Source: Marinobacter sp. es.048
Lineage (GTDB): Bacteria; Pseudomonadota; Gammaproteobacteria; Pseudomonadales; Oleiphilaceae
DNA: 64,000 bases
Reading direction: 5' to 3'
Assembly: GCF_900188435.1 (NCBI RefSeq)
Contig: NZ_FYFA01000002.1
Coordinates: 868,001 to 932,000, forward strand
The position numbers and the translations under genes are program-made. Below the pieces are notes generated by a model. That model worked only from the letters and a program-made list of their open reading frames with translations, made no database searches and was not told where the DNA came from. Shown in pieces: positions 1 through 9,549 of the stretch (position 1 is its first letter; the number at the start of each line of letters is the position of its first letter).

Positions 1-57
1 GCGGTCGACAACGCACTGTCGCGGATTGAAGGCCTCTACAACCGGTTTGCGAGCTGA
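1..57 (+). CDS. C-terminal end of an unidentified protein (partial)
   Basis: Frame 1 is open from the window edge to a TGA at 55-57 and encodes the last 18 residues, ending EGLYNRFAS. Nothing in this short tail identifies the family. It converges on the flavodoxin-like gene that ends at 73, leaving only 15 bases between the two stops. Reality as a gene end is inferred from the ordinary codon use and the tight convergent spacing. Confidence 0.5.
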   Translation, partial: AVDNALSRIEGLYNRFAS

Positions 58-72
58 GCCAGTCCCTCAGGC

Positions 73-543
73 TCACACCAAACCGGCGTCAAGGCTGGCG
101 GCGACATACATCCCCAGCTCACGGCACTGCCCCTCAAACTCATCCCGATACTCGCCCCTGCAGATCAGGGGTTCCTGCATCAGTTTCCAGCGCAACCCGG
201 TGGTAATGCTTTCGATGGCCCGATTGGTACCGGTGCCGTCATGTCCAGCGCGGATATAGCAGGCAAACGGCAACCCCTGGGTTTTCTCGAGGCAGGGATA
301 GTAGCTGCGATCAAAGAAGTCCTTCAGGGCACCGCTCATATACCCGAGATTCTCAGTGGTACCGAGAATAATGGCGTCGCAGGCGAGAACGTCTTCAGGG
401 CCAGCGTCCAAAGGTGCCAGAACGGTTACTTCAACGTTCTCGATGTCTTCGTGGCGGGCACCCTCCTCCACGGCTTCTCGAAGGCGGAGGGTGTTCGGGG
501 AGGGGGCATGGGCAACAATCAAAAGTTTTTTCATGTCATCCAT
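73..543 (-). CDS. flavodoxin / NADPH-dependent FMN reductase family protein
   Basis: A protein of about 156 residues with a flavodoxin-like fold. The N-terminal strand KKLLIVAHAPSPNT forms the phosphate-binding loop region, followed by a mid-region GTTENLGYMSGALKDFFDR that resembles the FMN-binding and dimer segment of WrbA/NADPH-dependent reductases. It probably binds FMN in the cytoplasm and reduces an unknown acceptor. I start it at the ATG at 543 because a GGGAGGA ribosome site sits 5-6 bases upstream; an in-frame ATG at 561 lacks one. It lies 20 bases behind recA on the same strand, in the position where recX is usually found, so it is probably cotranscribed with recA. No role in DNA repair can be read from the sequence. 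Confidence 0.75.
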   Translation of the reverse strand: MDDMKKLLIVAHAPSPNTLRLREAVEEGARHEDIENVEVTVLAPLDAGPEDVLACDAIILGTTENLGYMSGALKDFFDRSYYPCLEKTQGLPFACYIRAGHDGTGTNRAIESITTGLRWKLMQEPLICRGEYRDEFEGQCRELGMYVAASLDAGLV

Positions 544-563
544 ACGTCCTCCCTGCATCAAGC

Positions 564-1610
564 TTAGAGCAGTTCGCCGTTGGCTTCGGCGGGCTCTTCT
601 TTAGCGTCTTTCTTCGGTTCAGGCTTGGGCATCAACTTGTCCCGAACCTTGGCTTCGATCTCGTTGGCAATGTCCATGTTTTCTTCCAGGAACTTGCAGG
701 CGTTGGCCTTGCCCTGACCGATCTTGTCGCCATTGTAGGCGTACCAGGCCCCGGATTTGTCGACAAAGCCTTCCTTAACGCCCATATCGAGGACTTCGGC
801 CATGTGGTAAATGCCCTTACCGTACATGATCTGGAACTCGGCCTGCTTGAACGGCGGTGACACCTTGTTCTTGACCACTTTCACGCGGGTCTCGTTACCA
901 ACCACTTCATCACCGTCTTTCACAGCACCGATGCGGCGGATATCAAGGCGAACAGAGGAGTAGAATTTCAGCGCGTTACCACCGGTCGTAGTTTCGGGCG
1001 AGCCAAACATAACGCCGATTTTCATACGGATCTGGTTGATGAAAATCATCAGGCAGTTGGCGTGTTTGACGTTACCGGTCAGCTTACGAAGCGCCTGGGA
1101 CATCAGTCGCGCCTGCAGACCGACGTGGCTGTCGCCCATTTCACCCTCAATTTCCGCTTTCGGCGTCAGGGCGGCAACCGAGTCGACGATGATGACGTCA
1201 ACCGCATTTGACCGAACCAGCATGTCGGCGATTTCCAGGGCCTGCTCACCGGTATCCGGCTGGGACACCAGAAGGTCGTCCACATTGACGCCCAGCTTCT
1301 CGGCGTAAACCGGATCAAGCGCGTGCTCGGCATCCACGAATGCGCAGGTTTTGCCGGCTTTTTGTGCTTCGGCAATCACCTGCAGGGTGAGCGTCGTCTT
1401 ACCGGAACTTTCCGGACCGTAGATTTCGCAAATTCGACCATAAGGAAGACCGCCAATACCCAGGGCAACGTCCAGGCCGAGGGAACCGGTGGAGACCGCA
1501 GGAATGGCTTCGCGGGGCTGATCGCCCATTTTCATGACGGCGCCCTTGCCGAACTGGCGCTCAATCTGCCCAAGTGCTGCGCTCAATGCTTTCTTGCGGT
1601 TGTCTTCCAT
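564..1610 (-). CDS. recA: recombinase RecA
   Basis: Full-length RecA of 348 residues, the DNA-dependent ATPase that forms filaments on single-stranded DNA, drives strand exchange and triggers LexA self-cleavage. The Walker A motif GPESSGKTT is at residues 65-73, the Walker B region [15 protein letters not shown] follows, and the DNA-binding loop segment around [14 protein letters not shown] is intact. The acidic, lysine-rich C-terminal tail typical of the family is present. A LexA box lies about 97 bases upstream at 1707-1722, so it is SOS-regulated. pncC lies upstream on the same strand and a flavodoxin-like gene follows directly, with no recX between or after. Identification is very secure. 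Confidence 0.99.
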   Translation of the reverse strand: MEDNRKKALSAALGQIERQFGKGAVMKMGDQPREAIPAVSTGSLGLDVALGIGGLPYGRICEIYGPESSGKTTLTLQVIAEAQKAGKTCAFVDAEHALDPVYAEKLGVNVDDLLVSQPDTGEQALEIADMLVRSNAVDVIIVDSVAALTPKAEIEGEMGDSHVGLQARLMSQALRKLTGNVKHANCLMIFINQIRMKIGVMFGSPETTTGGNALKFYSSVRLDIRRIGAVKDGDEVVGNETRVKVVKNKVSPPFKQAEFQIMYGKGIYHMAEVLDMGVKEGFVDKSGAWYAYNGDKIGQGKANACKFLEENMDIANEIEAKVRDKLMPKPEPKKDAKEEPAEANGELL

Positions 1611-1706
1611 CAGTGCAAACCCTCTGTCGCCTGGCCGCCATCCTCAGGAAAAGGCTGGCAGCGAAATAGTGAATCGGGAATCCGTACAGCTCAAACAGTC
1701 AATTCC

Positions 1707-1722
1707 CTGTATATTTGAACAG
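1707..1722 (-). promoter_or_regulatory. LexA (SOS) box upstream of recA
   Basis: CTGTATATTTGAACAG has the CTG-N10-CAG architecture of the gammaproteobacterial LexA operator with an A/T-rich core. It sits 97 bases upstream of the recA start in the pncC-recA gap. I could not assign -35 and -10 elements with confidence. Confidence 0.9.
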
Positions 1723-1773
1723 TATTAAAACATAACCCGCAGAGGAGACCAACCCCTCCGGATGTGAAAGCCG

Positions 1774-2274
1774 TCAGACTTCGCCGACAAAATCGTTAAC
1801 CTCTTGAAGGGCAAAGAGAACGGCTTGCCGACGAACCTGATCGCGATCGCCATCAAAGTGTTTTACCACCGCCACAGTGGAGGCCGGACTGCTACCCCAG
1901 GCAAACCAGACGGTGCCCACAGGCTTGTCTTTGTTGCCACCGCCGGGCCCTGCCACACCACTGATCGCAACGGCAACGTCAGCATCTGTTGCCACCAGGG
2001 CACCGGCAACCATTTCCCGTACCACCGGTTCGCTGACCGCACCGTGTTCATCCAGCGATTTCCGGGTTACGCCCAGAAGCCCCTGCTTGGCCTCATTGCT
2101 GTATGTGACCAGGCCACCCAGTACATAAACCGAGGAGCCGGCACGATCGGTCAGTACCTTGGCAACCCAGCCGCCGGTGCAGCTCTCCGCCGTAGCAACG
2201 GTACGGCCGGTTCTCAGCAGTCGTTCACCAAGGCGATTGCCTGCCTCTTCCAATTCCTGATCACTGGCCAGCAT
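1774..2274 (-). CDS. pncC: nicotinamide-nucleotide amidohydrolase PncC (CinA C-terminal domain)
   Basis: A 166-residue stand-alone CinA C-terminal domain. The family deamidates nicotinamide mononucleotide to nicotinate mononucleotide in the pyridine nucleotide salvage cycle. The hallmark AESCTGG is at residues 29-35 (the serine is the expected nucleophile) and SGVAGPGGG at 105-113. There is no N-terminal MoCF-like domain, as is normal for the short PncC form. The start has a strong GGAGG 5 bases upstream. It is divergent from mutS, and recA follows on the same strand, matching the mutS-pncC-recA order of pseudomonads and relatives. Confidence 0.95.
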   Translation of the reverse strand: MLASDQELEEAGNRLGERLLRTGRTVATAESCTGGWVAKVLTDRAGSSVYVLGGLVTYSNEAKQGLLGVTRKSLDEHGAVSEPVVREMVAGALVATDADVAVAISGVAGPGGGNKDKPVGTVWFAWGSSPASTVAVVKHFDGDRDQVRRQAVLFALQEVNDFVGEV

Positions 2275-2356
2275 AATGACCTCCTTCGTTTCATCACGGC
2301 GGTTATTTTCTTACAATTCACGCCTTCATCCAAAGCAAGGCTACCCGGACCCGTTC

Positions 2357-4987
2357 ATGTCAGCAGCTCAGACCGATCTTTCCAAGCACACCCCAATGAT
2401 GCAGCAGTACCTGAAGATCAAGGGTCAGCACCCCAACGAACTGGTGTTCTACCGCATGGGGGATTTCTACGAGCTTTTTTACGAAGACGCCAAGAAAGCA
2501 GCCGAGCTGATGGACATCACCCTTACGGCCCGGGGCCAGTCCGGGGGCAACCCGATCCCCATGGCAGGCATCCCCTATCACTCATCTGAGGGCTACATTG
2601 CCCGGCTGGTTCGGGCAGGTCAATCCATCGCCATCTGCGAGCAGATTGGCGACCCTGCCACCAGCAAGGGACCGGTTGACCGCCAGGTGGTCCGGATTGT
2701 CACACCGGGCACCCTGAGTGACGACGCCTATCTGGAGGATCGCCGTGACAATCTGCTGGTGGCTATCTATAACCACCGGGAGCAGTTCGGTTTTGCCTCG
2801 CTCGATATTTCAAGCGGGCGTTTTGCCGTGTCCGAGCTGGAAAACCTGGAAGCCCTGCAAGGGGAGCTCCAGCGGGTACGCCCGGCGGAAATTCTGATCA
2901 GCGAGGATTTTCCTTACCAGGAAGTTCTGGAGGGCTTTACCGGAATAAGGCGCCAGGGTCCCTGGCTGTTCGAGTCCGATACCGCACGCCGTGTGATCAC
3001 CCAACAGCTGCAGGTGAGGGACCTGACCGGTTTCGGCTGCGAGGACCTCAATCTGGCCGTCTGTGCCGCCGGCTGTCTGCTGCAGTACGCAAAGGAAACC
3101 CAGCGCACCGCCCTGCCCCACATTCGCAAATTGACCCGTGAACGGCGCGATGAAGCGGTGATTCTGGATGCCGCCAGCCGCCGCAACCTGGAAATCGACA
3201 CCAACCTGATGGGTGGCCACCAGTACACCCTGGCCTGGGTGATGGACCGCACCGCTACCTCCATGGGAGGCCGGGAACTTCGGCGTTGGCTGAATCGCCC
3301 CCTGCGGGATGTGGACATTGTCCGCCAGCGTCAGCAGGCAGTGTCCGCGCTTCTGGACGGGTTTCACTACGAACCGGTACACGACCTTCTGAAAACCGTT
3401 GGCGACATTGAGCGGGTACTGGCACGAGTCGCCCTTCGGTCAGCGCGCCCGAGAGACCTGGCACGGCTTCGGGATGCTTTCCAGGCCCTGCCAGACCTCC
3501 AGGAAACACTGAAACCTGTCAATTCCCACCATATCGTCAAGCTGGCGACCACCATTGGCGAATACCCGGAACTGGCGGATCTGCTGGAGCGCTCCATTAT
3601 CGACAACCCTCCGGTGGTGATCCGTGAGGGCGGTGTAATCCGGGAAGGCTTCGACGAGGAACTGGACGAGCTGCGCAATATCAGCGAGAACGCCGGCCAG
3701 TATCTGCTGGATGTGGAAACCCGGGAGCGGGACCGCACAGGTATCAGCACTCTGAAGGTCGGATACAACCGGGTGCACGGTTATTACATCGAAATCAGCC
3801 GGGCCCAGTCCGACCAGGCGCCGGTGGACTACATTCGCCGGCAGACCCTGAAAAACGCCGAGCGATTCATTACGCCAGAACTGAAAGAATTCGAAGACAA
3901 GGCCCTGAGCGCCAAGAGCCGAGCCTTGGCCAGGGAAAAAGGCCTGTACGATGAGGTACTGGAAACAGTGGCCGAACAACTGGCACCACTGCAGGATGCC
4001 GCGCAGGCTCTTGCCGAACTGGATGTGCTGAGCAATTTCGCCGAGCGGGCCACCTCCTTGCGCTTTTCGGCGCCGGAATTCAGCGAATCTCCGGGCTGCG
4101 ATATCGAGGAAGGCCGCCACCCGGTGGTTGAACAATTGCTCGATGAGCCTTTCGTACCCAATGATCTGTTGATGGATACCCAGCGCCGCATGCTGGTGAT
4201 CACCGGCCCGAACATGGGCGGTAAGTCTACCTACATGCGCCAGGCCGCGCTGATTGCATTGCTCGCCTACACCGGCAGCTTCGTTCCCGCCAACCGCGCG
4301 GTGATCGGCCCGGTAGACCGGATTTTCACCCGGATGGGCTCCTCGGATGACATTGCCGGCGGGCGGTCAACCTTCATGGTGGAAATGACCGAAACCGCCA
4401 ACATCCTGCACAACGCCACAGAGCACAGCCTGGTATTGATGGACGAGGTGGGTCGCGGCACAAGCACCTTTGACGGCCTGTCCCTGGCCTGGGCCACAGC
4501 CGAACACCTGGCCCGGGAAATCCGCTGCTACACCCTGTTTGCCACCCACTATTTCGAGCTGACTCAACTGGCCGATGAGCTGCAGCATGCCGTTAACGTG
4601 CACCTCACGGCCACCGAGCACGACGACAGCATCGTGTTCCTGCACAACGTGCACGATGGCCCGGCAAGCCAGAGCTACGGGCTTCAGGTGGCCAAGCTGG
4701 CAGGCGTGCCCCAGGATGTGATCCGTAACGCCAAAACCCAGCTTTCCCATTTGGAAGGCAGTGCCTCGCCAGCGGCTCCGGCAGCTCCAACTGGTGAACA
4801 GAGCACTGAGACGCCCCGGGCCAAACCGGCCACTCAGGTTAACGAACCCGTCTACCAGGGCGATATGTTCGCAAGCCTTGAACCCAGCGCCGTGGAAGAG
4901 GCCCTTAAAGAGATGGACCTCGACGGACTTACCCCCAGGGATGCCATGAACCAGCTTTACGAGCTGAAGGCGCTGATGAAGAAATAG
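2357..4987 (+). CDS. mutS: DNA mismatch repair protein MutS
   Basis: Full-length MutS of 876 residues, which recognises mismatches and recruits MutL. The mismatch-contacting FYE motif occurs in the N-terminal [11 protein letters not shown] segment, the connector, lever and clamp domains follow, and the C-terminal ABC ATPase carries Walker [10 protein letters not shown] and the signature/Walker B segment [12 protein letters not shown] low-complexity Ala/Pro linker precedes the C-terminal oligomerisation helices that end in [10 protein letters not shown] place the start at 2357 ([19 protein letters not shown]), which matches the family N-terminus; the reading frame is open 27 codons further upstream but that extension looks non-conserved. 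Divergent from pncC, upstream of fdxA. Confidence 0.98.
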   Translation: MSAAQTDLSKHTPMMQQYLKIKGQHPNELVFYRMGDFYELFYEDAKKAAELMDITLTARGQSGGNPIPMAGIPYHSSEGYIARLVRAGQSIAICEQIGDPATSKGPVDRQVVRIVTPGTLSDDAYLEDRRDNLLVAIYNHREQFGFASLDISSGRFAVSELENLEALQGELQRVRPAEILISEDFPYQEVLEGFTGIRRQGPWLFESDTARRVITQQLQVRDLTGFGCEDLNLAVCAAGCLLQYAKETQRTALPHIRKLTRERRDEAVILDAASRRNLEIDTNLMGGHQYTLAWVMDRTATSMGGRELRRWLNRPLRDVDIVRQRQQAVSALLDGFHYEPVHDLLKTVGDIERVLARVALRSARPRDLARLRDAFQALPDLQETLKPVNSHHIVKLATTIGEYPELADLLERSIIDNPPVVIREGGVIREGFDEELDELRNISENAGQYLLDVETRERDRTGISTLKVGYNRVHGYYIEISRAQSDQAPVDYIRRQTLKNAERFITPELKEFEDKALSAKSRALAREKGLYDEVLETVAEQLAPLQDAAQALAELDVLSNFAERATSLRFSAPEFSESPGCDIEEGRHPVVEQLLDEPFVPNDLLMDTQRRMLVITGPNMGGKSTYMRQAALIALLAYTGSFVPANRAVIGPVDRIFTRMGSSDDIAGGRSTFMVEMTETANILHNATEHSLVLMDEVGRGTSTFDGLSLAWATAEHLAREIRCYTLFATHYFELTQLADELQHAVNVHLTATEHDDSIVFLHNVHDGPASQSYGLQVAKLAGVPQDVIRNAKTQLSHLEGSASPAAPAAPTGEQSTETPRAKPATQVNEPVYQGDMFASLEPSAVEEALKEMDLDGLTPRDAMNQLYELKALMKK

Positions 4988-5029
4988 CTTAGAATTGATC
5001 TGTGTAATAAGGTTATAGCAGTCGAACGC

Positions 5030-5058
5030 TTGCGGCTGTGCGGGTCGCTCCCTACAAT
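5030..5058 (+). promoter_or_regulatory. sigma70-type promoter of fdxA
   Basis: TTGCGG at 5030-5035 and TACAAT at 5053-5058 are separated by exactly 17 bases. Transcription would start near 5065 and give an fdxA leader of about 70 bases. This suggests fdxA has its own promoter besides read-through from mutS. Confidence 0.6.
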
Positions 5059-5136
5059 ATCGCGCACTAAAATATAACGGCGGCGCCAGACGGCGCTCCT
5101 GATGAGACTGACCACCACTGGACCAGGGATCTGACT

Positions 5137-5460
5137 ATGGCGTTTATCGTTACTGATAACTGCATCAAGTGTAAATACACAGACTGCGTGGAAGTCTGTC
5201 CGGTAGACTGCTTCTACGAAGGACCGAACTTTCTGGTAATCGACCCGGACGAATGCATCGACTGCGCCCTGTGCGAGCCTGAGTGTCCGGCCGAAGCCAT
5301 CTTTTCTGAAGACGAACTGCCTGCCGATCAGGTCCAGTTTGTGGAGTTGAATGCCGAGCTGGCCGCGAAATGGCCGAACATCACCGAAAAGAAAGATCCG
5401 CTGCCAGACGCTGAAGAGTGGGATGGCAAACCTAACAAGCTTCAGTATCTGGAAAAGTAA
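5137..5460 (+). CDS. fdxA: 7Fe ferredoxin FdxA
   Basis: A 107-residue ferredoxin with two cluster-binding regions near the N-terminus. The first ([18 protein letters not shown]) is the type that binds a [3Fe-4S] cluster, and the second ([16 protein letters not shown]) is a classical [4Fe-4S] motif. The C-terminal extension ([20 protein letters not shown]) is characteristic of the Azotobacter FdI / Pseudomonas FdxA family and separates it from short 2[4Fe-4S] ferredoxins. It is a cytoplasmic low-potential electron carrier whose partner is unknown here. It follows mutS, as in pseudomonads, and is closed by a strong hairpin terminator at 5478. Confidence 0.97.
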   Translation: MAFIVTDNCIKCKYTDCVEVCPVDCFYEGPNFLVIDPDECIDCALCEPECPAEAIFSEDELPADQVQFVELNAELAAKWPNITEKKDPLPDAEEWDGKPNKLQYLEK

Positions 5461-5477
5461 GCGTCCGGAACTGGAAT

Positions 5478-5506
5478 AAAAAGGGAAGCCACGGCTTCCC
5501 TTTTTC
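5478..5506. terminator. bidirectional rho-independent terminator between fdxA and the LysE gene
   Basis: AAAGGGAAGC and GCTTCCCTTT form a 10-bp stem around a CACG loop, flanked by A and T runs on both sides. It lies 18 bases after the fdxA stop and 24 bases from the convergent LysE stop, so it can serve both transcripts. Confidence 0.9.
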
Positions 5507-5529
5507 TTTGTCTGAATGTTTTTATCGAG

Positions 5530-6168
5530 TCAGTTACTGGCCAGCTTGGCGCCCATGGCCACGAAAAACCCACCGGTCAGGCCGTTCAGCATCCGCTTCA
5601 TCTTGGCGTTCATGCCAAGGCTCCGGAAGGTGACCACCACCCACGCAAGACCGCACTGCCAGAGCATGGCCAGCAGAAAATGCACGCCGGCCAACATCAG
5701 AGACTGTTGAAAGGCGTTACCGGCCGGATCCACAAACTGTGGCAGCAACGCCATATAAAACAGGGCGGTTTTTGGATTCAGAACATTGGACAAGAGTCCC
5801 TCGCGGAACGACGCCACAATGGGGACCTTCCAGCGAACAACCTTTTCCTCTTTTGCCTCAGGTGTATCGCCACGGCGAAGGGCCTGGCGCAACGAACCGA
5901 TGCCGAGCCAGACCAGGTAACAGGCGCCCGCCCACTTCAGAGCAAAGAATGCCCAGGCAGTTTCCACCAACAGAAGAGAAATACCCAAAGCCGAGAGCGT
6001 GGCATGAATGAACAGCCCGCTGCAGATGCCGACGCTGGTGACACAACCATCCCGCAAACCACCCCGCCCGGTATTACGCATCACAAGCAGGGTATCAACA
6101 CCCGGCGTAATGGTAAGCAAGGTAATGGCAACCAGATAGGCCCAGAACAGGTCCGAGATCAAAATCAT
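5530..6168 (-). CDS. LysE/RhtB family amino-acid exporter
   Basis: A 212-residue integral membrane protein with the five to six hydrophobic segments of the LysE/RhtB family. It shows the family N-terminus (LLTITPGVDTLLVMRNTGRGG) and the internal motif LSNVLNPKTALFYMALLPQF. Members export amino acids or homoserine lactone-type compounds; the substrate here cannot be predicted. The start is preceded by GAAAGGGG. It lies downstream of the unrecognised gene at 6225-7259 on the same strand and could be cotranscribed with it. Confidence 0.9.
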   Translation of the reverse strand: MILISDLFWAYLVAITLLTITPGVDTLLVMRNTGRGGLRDGCVTSVGICSGLFIHATLSALGISLLLVETAWAFFALKWAGACYLVWLGIGSLRQALRRGDTPEAKEEKVVRWKVPIVASFREGLLSNVLNPKTALFYMALLPQFVDPAGNAFQQSLMLAGVHFLLAMLWQCGLAWVVVTFRSLGMNAKMKRMLNGLTGGFFVAMGAKLASN

Positions 6169-6224
6169 CCCCTTTCAAACTCTTCAACGAAACTTTCCAG
6201 AAGAGCCCGACCCGCGTCGAAAAT

Positions 6225-7259
6225 TCAGGCCTCTTGCTGGAGAATCTTGCGCGCGGCGGCGGATTTATAGAATGGTGCAAGCCGCCGGCGAATCAGTGCC
6301 TCAACATAGCCCTCTTCACGCAATACGTCTATAACCGGAATTGCGTAGGCATCAATCTCCGCCATGACGACTTCACGGCTTACCCCCATATCGCCCAGCA
6401 GGTCCGTGAGCGGCCGTTCGCCATATTTTACAAACAGATGGGAAACCACTGCCCGGGCACAGTTCTCGAAGTATCCAGTCTTGCGAAACTGCAGCCAGAA
6501 CTCATATCCGAGCACCACAAATTCCTGCAGTTCCACGTCGCCGAGGCCCTCGCGCAGTTCCGCAATAGTGCGACCTTCCAGCGAAACCCAGGCGGCCATA
6601 ACGCTGTCCCGCAGCTCGTCGTCAGACAGGGCACTGTGCAGGAACTGCTCACTGCGGCTGATCAAACCGGGCAGGCTGTCAGACAGCCAGGCCTTCAGGC
6701 GCCGCTCCAAGGTTTCATCCAGCCCCGGCACGGCCCTGTTGGCCATGCGCTTGCCGAACTTCATCATTGAACCAACGCCCGGTACAGACTTGGCGACCAG
6801 ATTGTCCTCGTAGAGGTAGTTCATCAGGCCGTGGTAAACCACATTGGACACCAGCTCCTGATAAACCGGGTGCGCCATAATTTCACTGATCACCCGCTCC
6901 CGCTGCTGTCGGAGTTCCAGAGCTTCCTCCAGAAAGCCGGTGGCCTGTTCGCGGTTAATGATCTCACCCAGTGTGGTTTGCGACTGCACGTCGGCATTGA
7001 GCACCTCGGTCGCCATTTCCGCCGCCAGCTCCGGAATGCCTGCGTCCAGCTCCATATCCATTACGATGCGCTGGATAACGCCCATCACCTGCTCTTCCGA
7101 AGTGACCCGGTTCAGGGTTATCTCACCGGCATAGCCCCATAGCTCATCCAGCTCCTGCTCGAGAAACCTGCGCAGCTTTGCACCCTTGAGCGAGGCCAGT
7201 TCATGTTTCACGTGCTGTTCCAGCAGCTGGTTGGCGAGATCCGCTTTGCCTTTGGTCAT
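6225..7259 (-). CDS. uncharacterised mostly helical protein
   Basis: A 344-residue soluble protein that I do not recognise. It is rich in Glu, Leu and Arg, predicted to be almost all alpha-helical, and has no signal peptide, membrane segment or nucleotide-binding motif. A short Gly-rich hinge (AKSVPGVGSMMKFGKRMANRA) divides an N-terminal helical half from the C-terminal half. Two in-frame starts are possible, 7259 and 7292; I prefer 7259 (MTKGKADLANQLLEQH) because an AGGA lies upstream and the longer N-terminus is unlike the rest. It sits between a DegV gene and a LysE exporter, all on the minus strand. No function should be inferred. Confidence 0.7.
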   Translation of the reverse strand: MTKGKADLANQLLEQHVKHELASLKGAKLRRFLEQELDELWGYAGEITLNRVTSEEQVMGVIQRIVMDMELDAGIPELAAEMATEVLNADVQSQTTLGEIINREQATGFLEEALELRQQRERVISEIMAHPVYQELVSNVVYHGLMNYLYEDNLVAKSVPGVGSMMKFGKRMANRAVPGLDETLERRLKAWLSDSLPGLISRSEQFLHSALSDDELRDSVMAAWVSLEGRTIAELREGLGDVELQEFVVLGYEFWLQFRKTGYFENCARAVVSHLFVKYGERPLTDLLGDMGVSREVVMAEIDAYAIPVIDVLREEGYVEALIRRRLAPFYKSAAARKILQQEA

Positions 7260-7398
7260 GGCGTCAGTTGTCCTGTTGTTGAAATGAAACACGCTGACCA
7301 GAGGCTAACATGAAGTACAGGCTGGAAGGTTTGCCAAAACTACAGGTGAAGGGATGCGGCCGGGCCAGTCCGGTTCAGCCGCGAACTCTATGGGGGAA

Positions 7399-8349
7399 TT
7401 ACTGAAAATCGTTGAAGCTGTGCAGTTCCGCGGCCAGGGCCAGGCAGAGACTGCCCGGGCCGACATAAATACTGCTGGTGATGCCCATCTGGGATAGCAG
7501 AAGTTCCACACCGTTACGCTCGCAAGCATCCCGCAGGCGATTGAGCCCGGGCAAATCCTCGATTTCGGTCCAGGTCAGGCCACAGGAGAGACTGACATAA
7601 GGGGTCAGAAGCCCGGCTTCCACGCGGGCAGTGGCATAGTTCATCACCTTTTCCACGGCCACATCGAAACTGCGGGTTTTGGCCGCAGGCTGGCCTTCAG
7701 CGCCCTGTCCGAAAATGACCGGTGTAATGTTCAGTGCTTTACCAAGAAAGGCCACCAGCGCCGACACACTCTTGTCACCACGACGCCGTGCCCGCTCACG
7801 TATGTAGTGCAGATCTCTCGGAATCACGCAGGTGTAGATCTTGTCGCTAAAGGTTTCGACCTCATGGCGCAGAGCATTTTTGGAGACCTTCTGGTCGATC
7901 AGCTTGAGGGTGTGAGCGGCCAGCAGGCCCTGTCCGGCAAAGATCTGCTTGCTGTCGATCACCCGCATGAAAAACCGGCCGTCGCGACCAGCGGCTTCCC
8001 GGGTACCCTCATAATTCGCCAGGACACTGTTCATAGCCTCAGTGGCGTTCTGGAAAATCAGGCTTCGGTTTTTCGTGACCGTCTCACAGATAGCAACATC
8101 AAACTGGGTAACGATCTTCTCCATGAACAGGTCGTGGATCTGTTCAGCGGTGAAGGCGCGGGTCTCAGCCTGGTGCCCTTTCTGTAACAGACCGCTCTGG
8201 TAAAACTCCTGGGTCCGAACCGGATCATGCTTGTCTACATAGGTCTGGCCATCGATTACAGCGGTTACCGGCAGGACGAACAGGTCGTGCTTGCGGCTGA
8301 ACTCGTAGGGTAAATCGCACGCAGAATCGACGATCAAACCAACTCGCAT
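7399..8349 (-). CDS. DegV family (fatty-acid-binding) protein
   Basis: A 316-residue protein that begins MRVGLIVDSACDLP, the hallmark of the DegV family, with the DS pair near the fatty-acid pocket. Family members are cytoplasmic lipid-binding proteins; in Firmicutes the homologues FakB present fatty acids to the kinase FakA, but no FakA homologue is seen in this window, so the partner here is unknown. The protein is intact, with the C-terminal lobe ITSSIYVGPGSLCLA closing the pocket. The start has GGAGG 6 bases upstream. Downstream neighbour at 7259 is on the same strand, 140 bases away. Confidence 0.9.
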   Translation of the reverse strand: MRVGLIVDSACDLPYEFSRKHDLFVLPVTAVIDGQTYVDKHDPVRTQEFYQSGLLQKGHQAETRAFTAEQIHDLFMEKIVTQFDVAICETVTKNRSLIFQNATEAMNSVLANYEGTREAAGRDGRFFMRVIDSKQIFAGQGLLAAHTLKLIDQKVSKNALRHEVETFSDKIYTCVIPRDLHYIRERARRRGDKSVSALVAFLGKALNITPVIFGQGAEGQPAAKTRSFDVAVEKVMNYATARVEAGLLTPYVSLSCGLTWTEIEDLPGLNRLRDACERNGVELLLSQMGITSSIYVGPGSLCLALAAELHSFNDFQ

Positions 8350-8459
8350 GGTGGGCCTCCAGCTCCGGGCAGCTTCTCGACCGGAAGCCCCCTTTATTGT
8401 CGTTATTCTTTATGCCACACAGTCTTACACACCGCGTTCAAAATTTCAGCAACCCGGCC

Positions 8460-9293
8460 CTATCGTGCTGCCGATGTCATATCCAGCTCACGAAGATTCT
8501 GCTCGAGCAGCTCGCGGTTGTCCTGCTGCCAGGGGTGGAAGCCTTTACGGAAATAGGCCAGGAATTCCGGCAGACACTTGCGGAGCACTCCGGGCTTGCC
8601 CCAGAGAAAATTAAACCCGCCAACCCAGGTGCGCAGGCTCCAGAGTTTGCCATCGGCTTTCAGCAGGCTACAGGTATTCAGAAAGGTGTACTTGAAGAAA
8701 TTCAAGGTAACAAAGAGGAAGACGATCCGGCGAAGCCGTTCGTTGCCGACACATTCCCGGTAAACATCAAAGGCGACGGATTTGTGTTCGGTTTCCTCAA
8801 TCGCATGCCATCTCCAGAGCTTTGCCATGGTCGGCGTGGCGCCCTCCATCCACTCCGGGTGGCTCAGGATGGCATTGGCGAGGACAGCGGTGTAGTGCTC
8901 GGCCCCACAGGTACCCGCCAGCTGGCGGCTTGGTGGCAGTTTACCCACCCACTCCATATGCTTGCGGAACCGTTGGTCCAGGGCATCAATATCGTAGCCC
9001 CGGGCCTTCAGGGCCTCGTTGTAATCCTTGTGCTCCCTGCTGTGCAGGGCTTCCTGGCCAATAAATCCGCGGATCTCCGCTTTAAGCTTTGGATCCTCGA
9101 TCTTGTCCCGATAGAGCCTTACGGCATTAATGAACTGCTGCTCACCATCGGGAAATTGCAGGGAAAGGGCGTTGAAGAACGCGGTCCGGAAAGCATCGTT
9201 GCCATGCCAGAGCGTTTTGAGATCTTCACTGACATCGAACCGAAGATGCCTCGGCTCAACGGACACACCCTCGGGCGTGGAGCTGATGGTCAT
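8460..9293 (-). CDS. predicted metal-dependent hydrolase (PF10118 / COG3687 type)
   Basis: A 277-residue protein of the Metal_hydrol family. It carries the helical histidine/glutamate motifs FIGQEALHSREHK, AGTCGAEHYTAVLA and RWHAIEETEHKSVAFDVY, spaced like the ligands of a ferritin-like di-iron or related metal centre. The hydrolase label comes from the family name and has little biochemical support. A hydrophobic stretch (RIVFLFVTLNFFKYTFL) in the C-terminal third may contact membranes. It has a perfect AGGAGG ribosome site. The gene lies 110 bases upstream of degV on the same strand; both deal plausibly with lipids, which is inference only. Confidence 0.85.
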   Translation of the reverse strand: MTISSTPEGVSVEPRHLRFDVSEDLKTLWHGNDAFRTAFFNALSLQFPDGEQQFINAVRLYRDKIEDPKLKAEIRGFIGQEALHSREHKDYNEALKARGYDIDALDQRFRKHMEWVGKLPPSRQLAGTCGAEHYTAVLANAILSHPEWMEGATPTMAKLWRWHAIEETEHKSVAFDVYRECVGNERLRRIVFLFVTLNFFKYTFLNTCSLLKADGKLWSLRTWVGGFNFLWGKPGVLRKCLPEFLAYFRKGFHPWQQDNRELLEQNLRELDMTSAAR

Positions 9294-9472
9294 GACTGCC
9301 TCCTGTTTTTGTAGTGTTGTTATCGGTAATGAACAGCGGACAAAAATTCATCAGTCAAGGCAGTTTAAACCCGAAAACCTGAGGGAAGGAATACCTGAAA
9401 GGGAAAAATTAGACAGATTGTCACGAAATGACATTCTGTCAACAACCATGTTTCGGGGAAAAATTCAGGCAT

Positions 9473-9497
9473 AAAAAAGGGAGGCACGAGGCCTCCC
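9473..9497 (-). terminator. rho-independent terminator after the permease remnant
   Basis: On the minus strand, GGGAGGC and GCCTCCC form a 7-bp stem with a CTCGT loop followed by six T. It lies about 50 bases past the remnant stop at 9550 and insulates the hydrolase gene from upstream transcription. Confidence 0.8.
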
Positions 9498-9549
9498 AAG
9501 GACACACAGGGGGTCAGCGCCTTCCGGTGCAGAGCCGGAAGACGCAGGT

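Noticed and set aside
1611..1773. Attempt to place -35/-10 elements for recA
   Set aside because: TTGACT is present but no fitting -10 at 16-18 bases; only the LexA box is convincing.
2276..2356. 27-codon upstream extension of mutS
   Set aside because: Unlike known MutS N-termini and overlaps the pncC promoter region; start at 2357 fits the family.
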